From Shimia thalassica (GTDB lineage: Bacteria > Pseudomonadota > Alphaproteobacteria > Rhodobacterales > Rhodobacteraceae), in the NCBI RefSeq assembly GCF_001458215.1, contig NZ_CYTW01000001.1, positions 744,001 through 808,000 of the forward strand: a DNA stretch of 64,000 bases, written 5' to 3'. The first letter of the stretch is position 1, and the number at the start of each line of letters is the position of its first letter. The notes beneath the pieces were generated by a model. The model did no database searches. It was not told where the DNA came from and saw nothing but the letters and a program-made list of their open reading frames with translations. This document shows positions 44,531-54,058 of the stretch, piece by piece. The position numbers were made by a program, and so were the translations under genes.

Positions 44531-44833
44531 ATGAACATGAAACTAATGCGTGGTCTTCTTCTTGTGGGCGCGGTTGCTGCGGTTGCAGCATGTGACAACA
44601 AGGTCGACAAAACCGTTGACCGTGGTTGGGATGCGAAACACCTGAGCCAGTTGAAAGCTGGCATCTGGGTTGATCCGAATGGCTGTGACCACTGGATCAT
44701 TGATGATGGCTTCGAAGGCTATCTGTCCCAGCGTCTGGACAAATACGGCAAGCCGGTTTGTTCCGGTGTCGCCCCTCCCGGAGTGGCAACAGGTCCATTC
44801 AAGCAAGGCTCTCCGGTCAAAGACCAGATTTGA
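44531..44833 (+). CDS. Small lipoprotein sharing the two-Cys module of the OmpA-family protein
   Basis: 100 residues. Lipobox VAAC (18-21, C21 lipidated). Residues 46-77 (WVDPNGCDHW, DDGFEGY, GKPVC) align with 48-79 of the upstream OmpA-family protein without gaps, with about 18 of 32 identical positions and the same C-to-C distance (25). The rest is a short Pro/Gly tail. AAGGGAGA precedes the start. The two genes are co-transcribed and closed by a terminator. The module may mediate contact between the two proteins or with a common ligand. Confidence 0.8.
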   Translation: MNMKLMRGLLLVGAVAAVAACDNKVDKTVDRGWDAKHLSQLKAGIWVDPNGCDHWIIDDGFEGYLSQRLDKYGKPVCSGVAPPGVATGPFKQGSPVKDQI

Positions 44834-44852
44834 TGCTAGCGACATACCAAAA

Positions 44853-44888
44853 CAAGAGCCGCGTGTTTCCGCACGCGGCTCTTTTTTG
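44853..44888 (+). terminator. Rho-independent terminator after the lipoprotein gene
   Basis: GC-rich stem AGAGCCGCGTG/ gcACGCGGCTCT with loop TTTCC, followed by six T. Confidence 0.92.
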
Positions 44889-44981
44889 TGTCGATGTGAT
44901 GAAATTTGCTGCCCAGACGCTTGCGTATCCCGCCGCAACTTGGCACGCTTTCTTAAATACTAACGCCAGCAGGAGAGTTGA

Positions 44982-46028
44982 TTGGCTACAGGTGTCATGC
45001 CCCCACCGCCTTCACCCGAAAATGTAACCGAAGTTACGGTTGAATTTCCGGACAATAGATTGCTGATCGACCTTTGCGGCGAATACGACCGTAACTTGGC
45101 CGACATCGAACAAAAACTCTCGGTCCAGATTTTGAGGCGCGGCAATCTGCTCGCTATTTTTGGAGAAGAGAACGCGCAAGCCGAAGCCAAGGAAGTGCTT
45201 GAAGCACTGTACGAGCGGCTGGAAACCGGAAAATCAGTTGAGCATGGCGATATCGATCGCGAGTTGCGAATGGGCGGGTCCGAACAAGGCACCGGAACAC
45301 GCTCTGGCGATCAGCTCGAGATGTTCAAAGGTGGTCCGGTTGAAATCAAAACCCGCAAGAAGCTGGTTGAGCCACGCACGGATGCGCAAAAGGCGTATGT
45401 CTTGTCATTGTTCAAACACGAACTGGCCTTTGGCATTGGGCCGGCCGGCACCGGTAAAACCTATCTGGCGGTGGCCGTTGGCGTGAGCATGTTCCTGCAA
45501 GGCCATGTAGATCGTATCATTCTGTCCCGTCCTGCCGTCGAAGCGGGCGAAAAGCTTGGGTATCTGCCGGGTGACATGAAGGACAAGGTCGATCCATACA
45601 TGCAGCCGTTGTATGACGCGCTCAACGATTTCCTACCGGGCAAACAGCTGGCCAAGCTGATCGAAGAGAAACGCATCGAGATCGCGCCGCTGGCCTTTAT
45701 GCGGGGCCGAACATTGGCCAATGCCTTTGTGGTTCTGGATGAAGCCCAGAACGCGACAACGATGCAAATGAAGATGTTTCTGACTCGTCTGGGTGAGGGA
45801 AGTCGCATGGTCATCACGGGTGACCGCAGTCAGGTTGACCTTCCGCGTGGAGTGCCGTCAGGGCTAGCAGATGCCGAACGGTTGCTAAAAGGTATCCGGG
45901 ACGTCAGCTTCAACTACTTCACAGCAGACGATGTTGTGCGACATCCACTTGTCGCCGCGATCATCAAGGCCTATGACGCCGACGCGCAACGGATGCTTGC
46001 GGAACGTGGGAACAAGAAATCAACGTGA
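44982..46028 (+). CDS. PhoH-family ATPase
   Basis: 348 residues from a TTG start with AGGAGAG upstream (ATG at 44997 would shorten it by 5). N-terminal KH-like segment (about 20-95), then the PhoH nucleotide-binding domain: Walker A GPAGTGKT (153-160), Walker B FVVLDEAQNAT (about 245-255), and ITGDRSQVDL. It is the PhoL/YbeZ type, whose gene sits before ybeY, as here. Known: YbeZ binds YbeY and acts in ribosome or RNA quality control. Confidence 0.93.
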   Translation: MATGVMPPPPSPENVTEVTVEFPDNRLLIDLCGEYDRNLADIEQKLSVQILRRGNLLAIFGEENAQAEAKEVLEALYERLETGKSVEHGDIDRELRMGGSEQGTGTRSGDQLEMFKGGPVEIKTRKKLVEPRTDAQKAYVLSLFKHELAFGIGPAGTGKTYLAVAVGVSMFLQGHVDRIILSRPAVEAGEKLGYLPGDMKDKVDPYMQPLYDALNDFLPGKQLAKLIEEKRIEIAPLAFMRGRTLANAFVVLDEAQNATTMQMKMFLTRLGEGSRMVITGDRSQVDLPRGVPSGLADAERLLKGIRDVSFNYFTADDVVRHPLVAAIIKAYDADAQRMLAERGNKKST

Positions 46029-46094
46029 TTTCGGTTTCGTGACGTTAAAGTCCATGAAGGGAAGGGGGCGCTCTGCCCCCGTCAAGAGCTTGAT

Positions 46095-46598
46095 ATGCTG
46101 ACAGATACGATTTTCGAAGACGACCGTTGGCAGACTGTCGACTTTGAAACCCTTGCCGAGACCGCGGCGCAGGCTGCATTGGCGCATATCGGTATGGAGC
46201 CGGGCCAGTTTGAAGTTGCGGTTCTGGCCTGTGATGATGCGCGGATTGCAGAATTGAACGCCGACTTCCGGGACAAGCCCACACCGACAAATGTGCTCAG
46301 CTGGCCCGCCCAGGAACGTGCTGCGGAAGATGACGGCGATACCCCTTCACCGGTTGTGCCCGCCTTTGAGGGCATCCCGGAAGAGTTGGGAGATATCGCG
46401 ATTTCCTATGACACGTGTCTGCGCGAAGCACAGGGCGCTGGCAAAAGTTTTGAGAACCATGTGACACATCTTGTCATTCATGGGGTTTTACATTTGTTGG
46501 GCTATGACCATATCCGTGACAAGGATGCCACGTTGATGGAAGGTCTTGAGACAGCCATACTTGGCAAAATGGGTATTTCTGACCCATATAAAGAGTAA
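46095..46598 (+). CDS. ybeY: Endoribonuclease YbeY
   Basis: 167 residues. Zn-dependent RNase needed for 16S rRNA 3'-end maturation and 70S quality control. The metal site is H129, H133, H139 in HGVLHLLGYDH, with Arg in the RxLN-type strand before it (ARIAELNADFRDKPTPTNVLSW). A GC hairpin (46066-46081) lies between phoH and ybeY. corC follows after 31 bases. Confidence 0.96.
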   Translation: MLTDTIFEDDRWQTVDFETLAETAAQAALAHIGMEPGQFEVAVLACDDARIAELNADFRDKPTPTNVLSWPAQERAAEDDGDTPSPVVPAFEGIPEELGDIAISYDTCLREAQGAGKSFENHVTHLVIHGVLHLLGYDHIRDKDATLMEGLETAILGKMGISDPYKE

Positions 46599-46629
46599 GC
46601 GGGGCCACCCCCCAATTTGGAAAGGTAAA

Positions 46630-47514
46630 ATGGGCGACAGTACCGACGGGTCTTCTAACGCAGCGCTAAGCGCGCAGCCTTTGGCCCCAAACAAATCGCA
46701 GAACGGCTTTTTCGGCCGTATCGTTAAGGCTCTTTCACCAACGGACGCGGAGGATGCCGGGACTGTAGCTGCTCCTGTGGCGCCTCGACCCCAGACACAT
46801 GGCATGATCAACTTGCGCCGGATGCGGGTTGAAGACGTTGCCATCCCAAAGGCCGATATCGTGGCGGTGGCCGAGAATATCACCAAAGACGAACTGGTTC
46901 AGTTGTTCCGCGACAGCGGTTTGACACGTTTGCCTGTCTACGAAGGGACGCTTGATACACCTATCGGGTTTGCCCACCTCAAGGACCTTGCCCTGAAGCA
47001 CGGGTTCAACGGCAGTGGAGGAGAATTGCATCTCAAGCAGATGTTGCGCCCGCTGTTGTTCGTGCCCCCGTCGATGCCGATCGGCGTTTTGCTGACAAAG
47101 ATGCAGACCGAGCGGCGCCACATGGCGCTTGTTATCGATGAATACGGTGGTGTTGATGGTCTCGTCACGATTGAAGATCTGATTGAACAGGTCATCGGCG
47201 AGATCGAGGATGAGCACGACGTCGGCGAAGATGCTTTCTGGGTCGAAGAAAAACCGGGCTGTTATTTGGTGCAGGCCAAAACGCCTCTGGAAGATTTCGA
47301 GGCAGAGATTGGTCGGGATTTGACCGCGCATGAAGATGTTGATGCGGAAGACGTCGATACGCTTGGGGGATTGGTCTTTACCCTTTCCGGCCATGTGCCC
47401 GCACGCGGAGAAGTCGTGTCCCATCCAAACGGTACCGAATTCGAAGTTGTGGATGCCGACCCGCGCCGTATCAAACGGCTGAAGGTGCGGCTTGCCGAGG
47501 CTCAGGATGGCTGA
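46630..47514 (+). CDS. corC: CBS-domain protein, CorC/HlyC family
   Basis: 294 residues. Two CBS domains (about 65-190: VPKADIVAVAEN-type start, HMALVIDEYGGVDGLVTIEDLIEQVIGEI) followed by the CorC/transporter-associated domain (about 210-290). There are no membrane helices, so it is the soluble YbeX/CorC form. Known: it is linked to Mg2+/Co2+ homeostasis and, with ybeZ and ybeY, to ribosome metabolism. The start at 46630 has GGAAAGG upstream; the frame extending to 46546 lies inside ybeY. It overlaps lnt by 8 bases. Confidence 0.9.
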   Translation: MGDSTDGSSNAALSAQPLAPNKSQNGFFGRIVKALSPTDAEDAGTVAAPVAPRPQTHGMINLRRMRVEDVAIPKADIVAVAENITKDELVQLFRDSGLTRLPVYEGTLDTPIGFAHLKDLALKHGFNGSGGELHLKQMLRPLLFVPPSMPIGVLLTKMQTERRHMALVIDEYGGVDGLVTIEDLIEQVIGEIEDEHDVGEDAFWVEEKPGCYLVQAKTPLEDFEAEIGRDLTAHEDVDAEDVDTLGGLVFTLSGHVPARGEVVSHPNGTEFEVVDADPRRIKRLKVRLAEAQDG

Positions 47515-48997
47515 ACAGGCGCCCGTGCGCTGGTGGGCTGCGCGGTCGCGTTGGCAGCAACTCGCACTGACGATGCTGTTCGGGGCGATTGCAGCGCTGG
47601 GGCATGCCCCTTTCAACCTTCCTATTCTGACACTTGTTGGACTGGCTTTGGGCTTTGCCGTCTTTTCAGCGTCGCAGACACCGGCGCAGGCGCTTTGGCG
47701 GGGGCTTGCACTGGGAACCGGATATTTCGCGGTTTCCCTGAACTGGATAGTAGAGCCTTTTCTGGTCGATGTTGCCCGCCACGGGTGGATGGCGCCGTTT
47801 GCGCTCGTGTTTCTTGCTTCGGGACTGTCGCTGTTCTGGGGGGGGGCGTTCTGGGGCGCTTACCGGTTGCGCGCCGGTGTTCTGGGGCTGGTGGTGCTGC
47901 TTGCCGGAGCCGAGATGCTGCGCGCCTATGTGTTCACGGGCTTTCCTTGGGCGATGCCGGCCTATGTGCTGGTCAATAGCATCACTGGACAGCTGGCCGC
48001 CGTTGTCGGATCACACGGATTGAACCTGTTGTTGTTTTGCGGCGTGGGCGCCTGTGCCATTGCGGGGCGTCACAAGATTTTTGTAGCGCTGGGCATCGTT
48101 GCCATCACGGCTGTGCTTTGGCCCGTGTCCCAATCCGATCTGGCCTCGGAGGGCCCAATCGTTAGGCTTGTTCAACCCAACGCGCCACAACACCAAAAGT
48201 GGGATCCGGCGCTTATGCCGGTGTTTTTCCAGCGCGGGCTCGCAGCTACCAAAGCCGGACCTGTGCGGCCTGATCTGATAGTCTGGCCGGAAACGGCTGT
48301 TCCTGTGGCGTTGAACTATGCCGACAGCACGCTTGCCGCAATGTCCGACGCCGCAAGTGGCGTGCCGGTTGTGTTTGGAGTCAACCGTTTTGACGGAGAA
48401 CGGATCTATAACTCTGCTGGTGTACTGGCTTCAGACGGCTCAGTTTCCCAGATTTACGACAAACATCACCTCGTGCCTTTTGGTGAATACATACCCTTGG
48501 GGGATATGTTGGCGCGGATTGGTATTCACGGTATGGCTGCGCGTAACGGCCAGGGGTTCAGCGCGGGACCGGGTCCCGAACTTTTGGATCTGGGGGCGCT
48601 TGGGCGGGCCTTGCCGCTTATCTGTTACGAGGTGGTTTTCCCTCAGGACGTGCTGTCGGTGCCGGAACGTCCGGACTTTTTGTTGCAGTTGACCAATGAT
48701 GCATGGTTCGGAAACTTTTCGGGCCCATACCAGCATTTGCAGCAGGCGCGGATGCGCGCCATTGAAACCGGATTGCCCTTGATACGGGCCGCGAACACCG
48801 GCGTCTCGGCCGTTGTCGACCCCAAGGGGCGTTTGACCGCGCAATTGGCCTTGAATACGGCGGGGCATCTGGATGCCATTCTTCCCCCTGCGCAGCCTCA
48901 AACGCTGTATGCGCGTTCCGGCGATCTGCCTTTGGGCGGTGGTTTGGTGATGATTACCATTTTGTTACTGTGGCGGTCGCGGGTGAATAGCGATTGA
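47507..48997 (+). CDS. lnt: Apolipoprotein N-acyltransferase Lnt
   Basis: 496 residues. It adds the third acyl chain to lipoproteins at the inner membrane. About six N-terminal membrane helices (20-205) precede a nitrilase-like periplasmic domain with the catalytic triad E262 (WPETAVPV), K319 (YDKHHLVPFGEY) and C373 (LICYEVVFP); a final membrane helix is at about 480-495. The start at 47507 overlaps corC by 8 bases; TTG at 47492 is less likely. Several lipoproteins in this window (Pal, the PLD protein, two small ones) would be its substrates. Confidence 0.95.
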   Translation: MAEQAPVRWWAARSRWQQLALTMLFGAIAALGHAPFNLPILTLVGLALGFAVFSASQTPAQALWRGLALGTGYFAVSLNWIVEPFLVDVARHGWMAPFALVFLASGLSLFWGGAFWGAYRLRAGVLGLVVLLAGAEMLRAYVFTGFPWAMPAYVLVNSITGQLAAVVGSHGLNLLLFCGVGACAIAGRHKIFVALGIVAITAVLWPVSQSDLASEGPIVRLVQPNAPQHQKWDPALMPVFFQRGLAATKAGPVRPDLIVWPETAVPVALNYADSTLAAMSDAASGVPVVFGVNRFDGERIYNSAGVLASDGSVSQIYDKHHLVPFGEYIPLGDMLARIGIHGMAARNGQGFSAGPGPELLDLGALGRALPLICYEVVFPQDVLSVPERPDFLLQLTNDAWFGNFSGPYQHLQQARMRAIETGLPLIRAANTGVSAVVDPKGRLTAQLALNTAGHLDAILPPAQPQTLYARSGDLPLGGGLVMITILLLWRSRVNSD

Positions 48998-49033
48998 CCA
49001 TTTCCCAAATGGCGCGTATGGCCGTTTGATCTG

Positions 49034-49079
49034 TCGTCACAACGGCTTCCTGGCGTGACGATCAATACCCAGTGGAGCA
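49034..49079 (+). promoter_or_regulatory. SAM/SAH riboswitch upstream of metK
   Basis: Stem TCGTCAC/GTGACGA (49034-49040/49055-49061) encloses AACGGCTTCCTGGC; after a short linker the segment TGGAGCA (49073-49079) can pair with GCTTCC in the loop, forming a pseudoknot that covers the metK ribosome binding site TGGAG. Stem sequence, loop and 3' segment match the SAM/SAH class, found upstream of metK in Rhodobacterales. Ligand binding should lower translation initiation. Recognised from memory of the consensus, with a strong match. Confidence 0.93.
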
Positions 49080-49083
49080 TTTC

Positions 49084-50265
49084 ATGAGCAGACAGAACTA
49101 TACTTTCACGTCCGAGTCGGTTTCCGAAGGCCACCCGGATAAAGTGTGCGACCGCATCTCGTATGCCGTCTTCTGCTTGAAAAAAAACGAAGAACCCGAA
49201 GCGCGCGTCGCGTGCGAAACATTCGCCACAACCAACCGGGTTGTGATCGGCGGCGAAGTCGGCCTTTCGGATCAGGCAAAGCTGGCGGAATACCTCGGCA
49301 GAGTGGATGAAATCGCGCGGGCCTGTATCAAAGATATCGGGTACGAGCAGGAAAAATTCCATCACGAGACTGTGGAAGTGACGAACCTGTTACATGGCCA
49401 GTCTGCGCATATCGCACAGGGTGTGGATGCCGCTGGTGACAAGGATGAAGGCGCAGGCGATCAGGGCATCATGTTCGGGTACGCAACGACCGAAACAGAC
49501 GCGCTTATGCCGGCCCCGATCCAGTACAGCCATGCTATCCTGCGTCGTTTGGCCGAAGTGCGTAAATCAGGTGCCGAACCGGCGCTGGGCCCCGATGCGA
49601 AATCGCAGCTTTCGGTAATCTATGAAGGCGGTAAACCCGTTGGTGTAAGCTCGGTCGTTCTGTCGACCCAGCACCTTGATGAGGCGCTGACGTCTGACGA
49701 CATTCGCGCGATAGTCGAGCCGTACATTCGCGAAAGCCTGCCGGACGGGTGGATTACAGACGAAACCAACTGGCATGTTAACCCAACGGGCAAGTTTGTT
49801 ATCGGCGGCCCTGACGGGGACGCAGGTCTGACCGGGCGTAAAATCATTGTCGACACCTATGGCGGCGCAGCGCCCCATGGTGGCGGTGCGTTCTCGGGCA
49901 AAGATCCGACCAAAGTGGACCGGTCCGCAGCCTATGCCGCACGGTATCTGGCCAAGAACGTGGTCGCCGCTGGCATGGCCGAACGCTGCACCATTCAGCT
50001 GAGCTATGCGATTGGTGTCAGTGAGCCGCTGTCGGTTTATGCGGATACCTTCGGGACAGGTGAGGTTCACCCCACAGAGATTGAAAAAGCAGTGCGCAGT
50101 GTCATGAGCCTGACGCCGCGCGGCATTCGCGAAAAGCTGGGCCTGAACAAGCCGATTTATCAGCGCACCGCGGCTTATGGCCATTTCGGGCGGGATCCGG
50201 AGGCCGATGGCGGCTTTAGCTGGGAACGCACCGATCTGGTCGAGGATCTCAAGAAAGCCATCTAA
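49084..50265 (+). CDS. metK: S-adenosylmethionine synthase MetK
   Basis: 393 residues. It makes SAM from methionine and ATP. The GHPDKV motif (about 17-22), [12 protein letters not shown] and [19 protein letters not shown] are all typical. The start at 49084 lies 6 bases after TGGAG, the site masked by the riboswitch; an ATG at 49072 falls inside the riboswitch and is rejected. A strong terminator follows. The length and the divergent N-terminal region fit the alphaproteobacterial type. Confidence 0.98.
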   Translation: MSRQNYTFTSESVSEGHPDKVCDRISYAVFCLKKNEEPEARVACETFATTNRVVIGGEVGLSDQAKLAEYLGRVDEIARACIKDIGYEQEKFHHETVEVTNLLHGQSAHIAQGVDAAGDKDEGAGDQGIMFGYATTETDALMPAPIQYSHAILRRLAEVRKSGAEPALGPDAKSQLSVIYEGGKPVGVSSVVLSTQHLDEALTSDDIRAIVEPYIRESLPDGWITDETNWHVNPTGKFVIGGPDGDAGLTGRKIIVDTYGGAAPHGGGAFSGKDPTKVDRSAAYAARYLAKNVVAAGMAERCTIQLSYAIGVSEPLSVYADTFGTGEVHPTEIEKAVRSVMSLTPRGIREKLGLNKPIYQRTAAYGHFGRDPEADGGFSWERTDLVEDLKKAI

Positions 50266-50286
50266 CGCCAGATTCGAAACTTCTGA

Positions 50287-50327
50287 AAAGGCCAAAGTCT
50301 TCCGTAGCGGAACACTTTGGCCTTTTT
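50287..50327 (+). terminator. Rho-independent terminator of metK
   Basis: Long hairpin: 12-bp stem AAAGGCCAAAGT/ACTTTGGCCTTT, a C-C mismatch, then TTCCG-TAG-CGGAA, followed by TTTTT. Confidence 0.93.
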
Positions 50328-50375
50328 GCATTTCTGTGGCACGGTCTGCGCGACAAAGAGAAAAGGAATTCTTGC

Positions 50376-51236
50376 ATGTTGCTGGATGTTGCATTGCCAC
50401 TGTCGTTGGCATTCATCATGTTTTCGCTGGGCTATGGCCTGACATTTTCCGATTTTGGCCGTGTCCTGAGCATGCCAAGGGCCGCGTTGACCGGTGTATT
50501 CCTGCAAATCGTAGCGGTTCCGGTTGTCGCCTATATTGCTTTGATGATCGTTGATCTGCCGCCAGCCCTGGAGTTTGGCGTGATGATCCTTGCTTTTTGT
50601 CCCGGCGGCGTGACATCGAACATCCTGACCAAGATCGCGGGGGGAACCGTTGCCTTGTCGATCACCCTGACGGCGGTGGTCAGCCTGTTGTCTGTTGTGA
50701 CGGTGCCTGTTTTGGCCAGCTGGGCAGCTTCGACCTTTCTTGGAGACGCTGCAATTGAGGTCAACGTGACATCAATCGGTGTATCGATGTTTGCAATCAC
50801 CGCTGCGCCGGCCCTGATCGGTTTGCTTGTCCGCTTTGTAGCGCCTGATTTTGCACAAAGGACAGAAGGTGCCGTTTCCGGCATTGCTGTTGTTTTGTTT
50901 GTGATCATCCTTGTGGCGGCTTTGGCGACCAACTGGGATATGTTTACCGCAAACGTCGGATATCTTGGACCGGTGCTGATCGGGATCAATCTGGTGTTGC
51001 TGATCGCAGGGGTTCTGATCTCTCGGGCGGTTGGGCTGAAGGGCCCTGACGGGATTTGTATCTCGATCGAAATGGGCGTTCAAAACGCGGCTTTGGGCAT
51101 CACGGTTGCGGGTCTGATCGCGGGGCAGGGCGGCATTCCAGAGTTTGCTGTTCCAGCTGCTGTATACGGGATAACCATGTATATTGTGACCTTGCCGGGC
51201 ATTTTGGCACTTAAGGCGATTTTCGGGAAAACTTGA
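50376..51236 (+). CDS. Bile acid:sodium symporter (SBF/BASS) family transporter
   Basis: 286 residues, 9-10 membrane helices. The crossover motifs of the family are visible: FCPGGVTSNILTKIAGG (about 74-90) and EMGVQNAALG (about 230-239). Bacterial members carry organic anions such as pantoate, 2-keto acids or glycolate with Na+; the substrate here is unknown. Between metK and trmB, each side independent: a terminator precedes it and 51 bases follow to trmB. Confidence 0.9.
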   Translation: MLLDVALPLSLAFIMFSLGYGLTFSDFGRVLSMPRAALTGVFLQIVAVPVVAYIALMIVDLPPALEFGVMILAFCPGGVTSNILTKIAGGTVALSITLTAVVSLLSVVTVPVLASWAASTFLGDAAIEVNVTSIGVSMFAITAAPALIGLLVRFVAPDFAQRTEGAVSGIAVVLFVIILVAALATNWDMFTANVGYLGPVLIGINLVLLIAGVLISRAVGLKGPDGICISIEMGVQNAALGITVAGLIAGQGGIPEFAVPAAVYGITMYIVTLPGILALKAIFGKT

Positions 51237-51287
51237 CGCTGGCCTCCTGACAGGGCACATGGCCCTTAAATCAGAACTGGCGGAACG

Positions 51288-52001
51288 ATGAGCGACTCTC
51301 AACATCCTTCGGGCGCCCCATGGCGCAACTTTTATGGCCGTTTCAAAGGCAAGGGCTTGAGAAAGTCCCAAGAGGCATGGCTGGATGAAGATCTGGCCAA
51401 GCTTGCGCCAGGCAAAGTGGGCTGGGATGAAAACCCCGACCGCGAGAATATCGACCTCAGCGCCCTGTTTGGGGATCGGGATGTCTGGCTTGAAATCGGC
51501 TTTGGTGGCGGCGAGCATATGGTGCATCAGGCCGTGAACAACCCTGACGTCGGTATCATCGGGTGCGAGCCTTATATCAACGGTGTCGCGATGCTTCTCG
51601 GGAAAATTCGCGAGGCCAAGGCAGGCAATATTCGGGTTCATCCGGGCGATGCGCGCGATATGTTTGACGTCCTTCCCGAGCAAAGCATCTCGCGGGCGTT
51701 TTTGCTCTATCCTGATCCGTGGCCCAAAAAGCGCCATCACCGGCGTCGCTTCGTTACACCGGAACATCTCGAACCCTTGTCGCGTGTGCTCAAGCCGGGC
51801 GCCATTTTCCGTGTCGCCACGGACATACCCGATTATGTGCGCCAAACCCTTGAGCAGGTGCCCTCAGCCGGCTTTGAATGGTTGGCCGAAGGCCCTTCGG
51901 ACTGGCGCGAGCCCTGGGGCGACTGGATTTCGACCCGCTATGAACAAAAAGCTTTTCGCGAAGGACGCACGCCTCACTATCTGACGTTTCGCAAAACGTA
52001 A
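51288..52001 (+). CDS. trmB: tRNA (guanine-N7)-methyltransferase TrmB
   Basis: 237 residues. It methylates G46 in the tRNA variable loop. SAM motif VWLEIGFGGGEHMV (about 66-79), and the family signature FLLYPDPWPKKRHHRRRF (about 138-155). The N-terminal 40 residues are basic, as usual. The start follows GGAACG. No terminator is evident before aroA. Confidence 0.96.
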   Translation: MSDSQHPSGAPWRNFYGRFKGKGLRKSQEAWLDEDLAKLAPGKVGWDENPDRENIDLSALFGDRDVWLEIGFGGGEHMVHQAVNNPDVGIIGCEPYINGVAMLLGKIREAKAGNIRVHPGDARDMFDVLPEQSISRAFLLYPDPWPKKRHHRRRFVTPEHLEPLSRVLKPGAIFRVATDIPDYVRQTLEQVPSAGFEWLAEGPSDWREPWGDWISTRYEQKAFREGRTPHYLTFRKT

Positions 52002-52014
52002 TTTGGCCCATGTT

Positions 52015-52067
52015 GTCGGCCCGAGTGCGGGGCGATGCCGATCCCCAGAAGGATCGGGGACGGCCGA
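52015..52067 (+). promoter_or_regulatory. Two-level hairpin between trmB and aroA
   Basis: Outer stem TCGGCC/GGCCGA (52016-52021/52062-52067) enclosing an inner stem CCGATCC/GGATCGG (52038-52044/52051-52057, loop CCAGAA). No T run follows. It may be a leader element of aroA or a stabilising 3' end of trmB mRNA. Confidence 0.3.
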
Positions 52068-52146
52068 AAGAAGTGGCAAATCGCGCATGGACGGTACGGC
52101 CTGTGTGCGCTAACAGAAAATCAACACACGATTGAAGGAAACGCGC

Positions 52147-53499
52147 ATGTCCGGTCACGGCACCCCTATTCCCATGACATCCCGCGCTTGCGGCCCCCTC
52201 ACAGGCGAAGCCAACGTCCCGGGCGACAAGTCGATTTCGCACCGTTCGTTGATCCTTGGGGCGATGGCAGTGGGCGAGACCCGCATCTTTGGTCTGCTTG
52301 AAGGCGAAGATGTTCTGGACACCGCCAAGGCGATGCAGGCCTTTGGCGCAGAAGTTACCAACCATGGCGACGGCGAATGGTCGGTGCAGGGCGTTGGTGT
52401 TGGCGGATTTGCCGAACCCGATGGTGTTATCGATTGTGGCAACTCTGGCACCGGTGTTCGGTTGATCATGGGCGCGATGGCGACATCCGGAATTACGGTC
52501 ACCTTTACCGGTGATGCATCTTTGAACAAACGTCCGATGGCGCGTGTCACAGACCCCATTGCCCTGTTCGGCGCGCAATCGGTGGGCCGGTCTGGAGGTC
52601 GCTTGCCGATGACCATTGTTGGCGCATCCGATCCCGTGCCTGTGCGCTACAATGTACCGATGCCTTCGGCCCAAGTGAAATCTGCCGTGCTTTTGGCGGG
52701 ATTGAATGCCCCGGGCCAAACAGTGGTCATCGAGAAAGAAGCGACCCGTGACCATACCGAGCGCATGTTGACCGGATTTGGTGCCGAGGTTTCGGTTGAG
52801 ACCACCGATGAAGGGCGCGTGATCACCTTGACCGGACAGCCCGAGCTAAAGCCCCAGACAATCACCGTTCCGCGCGATCCGTCATCCGCAGCATTTCCTG
52901 TATGCGCCGCGATTATTACACCTGGTTCGGATGTCTTGGTGCCCAATATCGGTCTGAACCCGACGCGCGCCGGATTGTTCACCACGCTGCGAGAGATGGG
53001 CGCCGATCTGGTTTATGAAAACGAGCGCGAAGAAGGCGGCGAACCCGTTGCGGACCTGCGCGCGCGTTTCTCTCCTGATCTGAAAGGCATCGAGGTCGAT
53101 CCGGCCCGTGCCGCCAGCATGATCGATGAATATCCCGTTCTGTCCGTCGTTGCGTGTTTTGCGCAGGGCGATACCGTCATGAAGGGCGTGAAAGAGCTGC
53201 GCGTAAAAGAATCCGATCGGATAGATGCAATGGCCACCGGACTTCGTTTGAATGGCGTCGAAGTTGACGAGGGTGAAGATTGGTGGATCGTGCATGGTCG
53301 CGGCCACGGCAATGTCGCCGGCGGCGGTACCTGCGAAAGCCATCTGGATCACCGGATTGCCATGTCCTTTATGGTCATGGGTATGGCCACCAACGCCCCT
53401 GTAAGTGTCGACGATGGTGGGCCAATCGCAACTTCATTCCCGGTTTTTGAACCTTTGATGGAAGCGCTTGGTGCAAAGATCGAAAGACTCACCATTTGA
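52147..53499 (+). CDS. aroA: 3-phosphoshikimate 1-carboxyvinyltransferase (EPSP synthase), class II type
   Basis: 450 residues. It joins shikimate-3-phosphate and PEP. The sequence follows the class II (Agrobacterium CP4-like) pattern throughout: [10 protein letters not shown] (25-34), [50 protein letters not shown] and [15 protein letters not shown]. At the position of CP4 Ala100 it has Gly101 (GNSGTG, not GNAATG). AAGGA precedes the start. The stop overlaps the first membrane-protein start (TTGA), so they are coupled. Confidence 0.97.
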   Translation: MSGHGTPIPMTSRACGPLTGEANVPGDKSISHRSLILGAMAVGETRIFGLLEGEDVLDTAKAMQAFGAEVTNHGDGEWSVQGVGVGGFAEPDGVIDCGNSGTGVRLIMGAMATSGITVTFTGDASLNKRPMARVTDPIALFGAQSVGRSGGRLPMTIVGASDPVPVRYNVPMPSAQVKSAVLLAGLNAPGQTVVIEKEATRDHTERMLTGFGAEVSVETTDEGRVITLTGQPELKPQTITVPRDPSSAAFPVCAAIITPGSDVLVPNIGLNPTRAGLFTTLREMGADLVYENEREEGGEPVADLRARFSPDLKGIEVDPARAASMIDEYPVLSVVACFAQGDTVMKGVKELRVKESDRIDAMATGLRLNGVEVDEGEDWWIVHGRGHGNVAGGGTCESHLDHRIAMSFMVMGMATNAPVSVDDGGPIATSFPVFEPLMEALGAKIERLTI

Positions 53500-54029
53500 G
53501 CACATACACCAAAGCCCTTATCGCACTCAGCGCCGTCACACTGGTGATGTATTCATCATTGGTGGCGACGGGTGTGTGGCATTTGGTTTTGGGGCCGGAC
53601 CATCTGCCCCCGTTTGATCTGAGGGTGCTTGGGTATACCTATTTCGATGCCCGCGCCTATTTGTCGTTGCTGACCCCGGAACAGGCGGCCCTCTATGTGG
53701 GCACGTTGCGAAAGATGGATACGATCTTTCCGCTGTTGATGGGATTGTGGATCGGGATGTGTCTTTGGGGGGTGACCCGAAACCTGCATCCCTGGTCGCG
53801 GCTGATCCTGTTGATTGCGCCCGCCAGCTTTACGGTGATGGACCTTTGCGAGAATGCGTTGATCGCAGAGATGGTCAGAAGCGGGCCTGACGCGCTTGAA
53901 AGAGACCTCGTCGCCTTGGCAAGCGCTTACACAATGTCGAAATATGTTACCCTTTTTGTTGCTTTTGGGCTTTTGTTGGTCATGATTGTCCGAACGGTCG
54001 GTGCTACCGGCGGAAAGACAAAGCCTTAG
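53496..54029 (+). CDS. Membrane protein of unknown function, paralogue 1
   Basis: 177 residues from a TTG start overlapping the aroA stop. Four predicted membrane helices: about 8-30, 75-93, 100-122 and 148-168. Between helices 1 and 2 is an extracytoplasmic loop [19 protein letters not shown], then [17 protein letters not shown]. The same pattern occurs in the next gene. I know no named family. Translational coupling to aroA is by overlap only and does not show a shared function. Confidence 0.8.
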   Translation: MSTYTKALIALSAVTLVMYSSLVATGVWHLVLGPDHLPPFDLRVLGYTYFDARAYLSLLTPEQAALYVGTLRKMDTIFPLLMGLWIGMCLWGVTRNLHPWSRLILLIAPASFTVMDLCENALIAEMVRSGPDALERDLVALASAYTMSKYVTLFVAFGLLLVMIVRTVGATGGKTKP

Positions 54030-54058
54030 GGCGGCCTCTCTCTGTCGGGGAGGGGGAT

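Noticed and set aside
49072..49083. Alternative metK start at 49072
   Set aside because: It lies inside the riboswitch pseudoknot segment, before the ribosome binding site, and adds residues not seen in the family.
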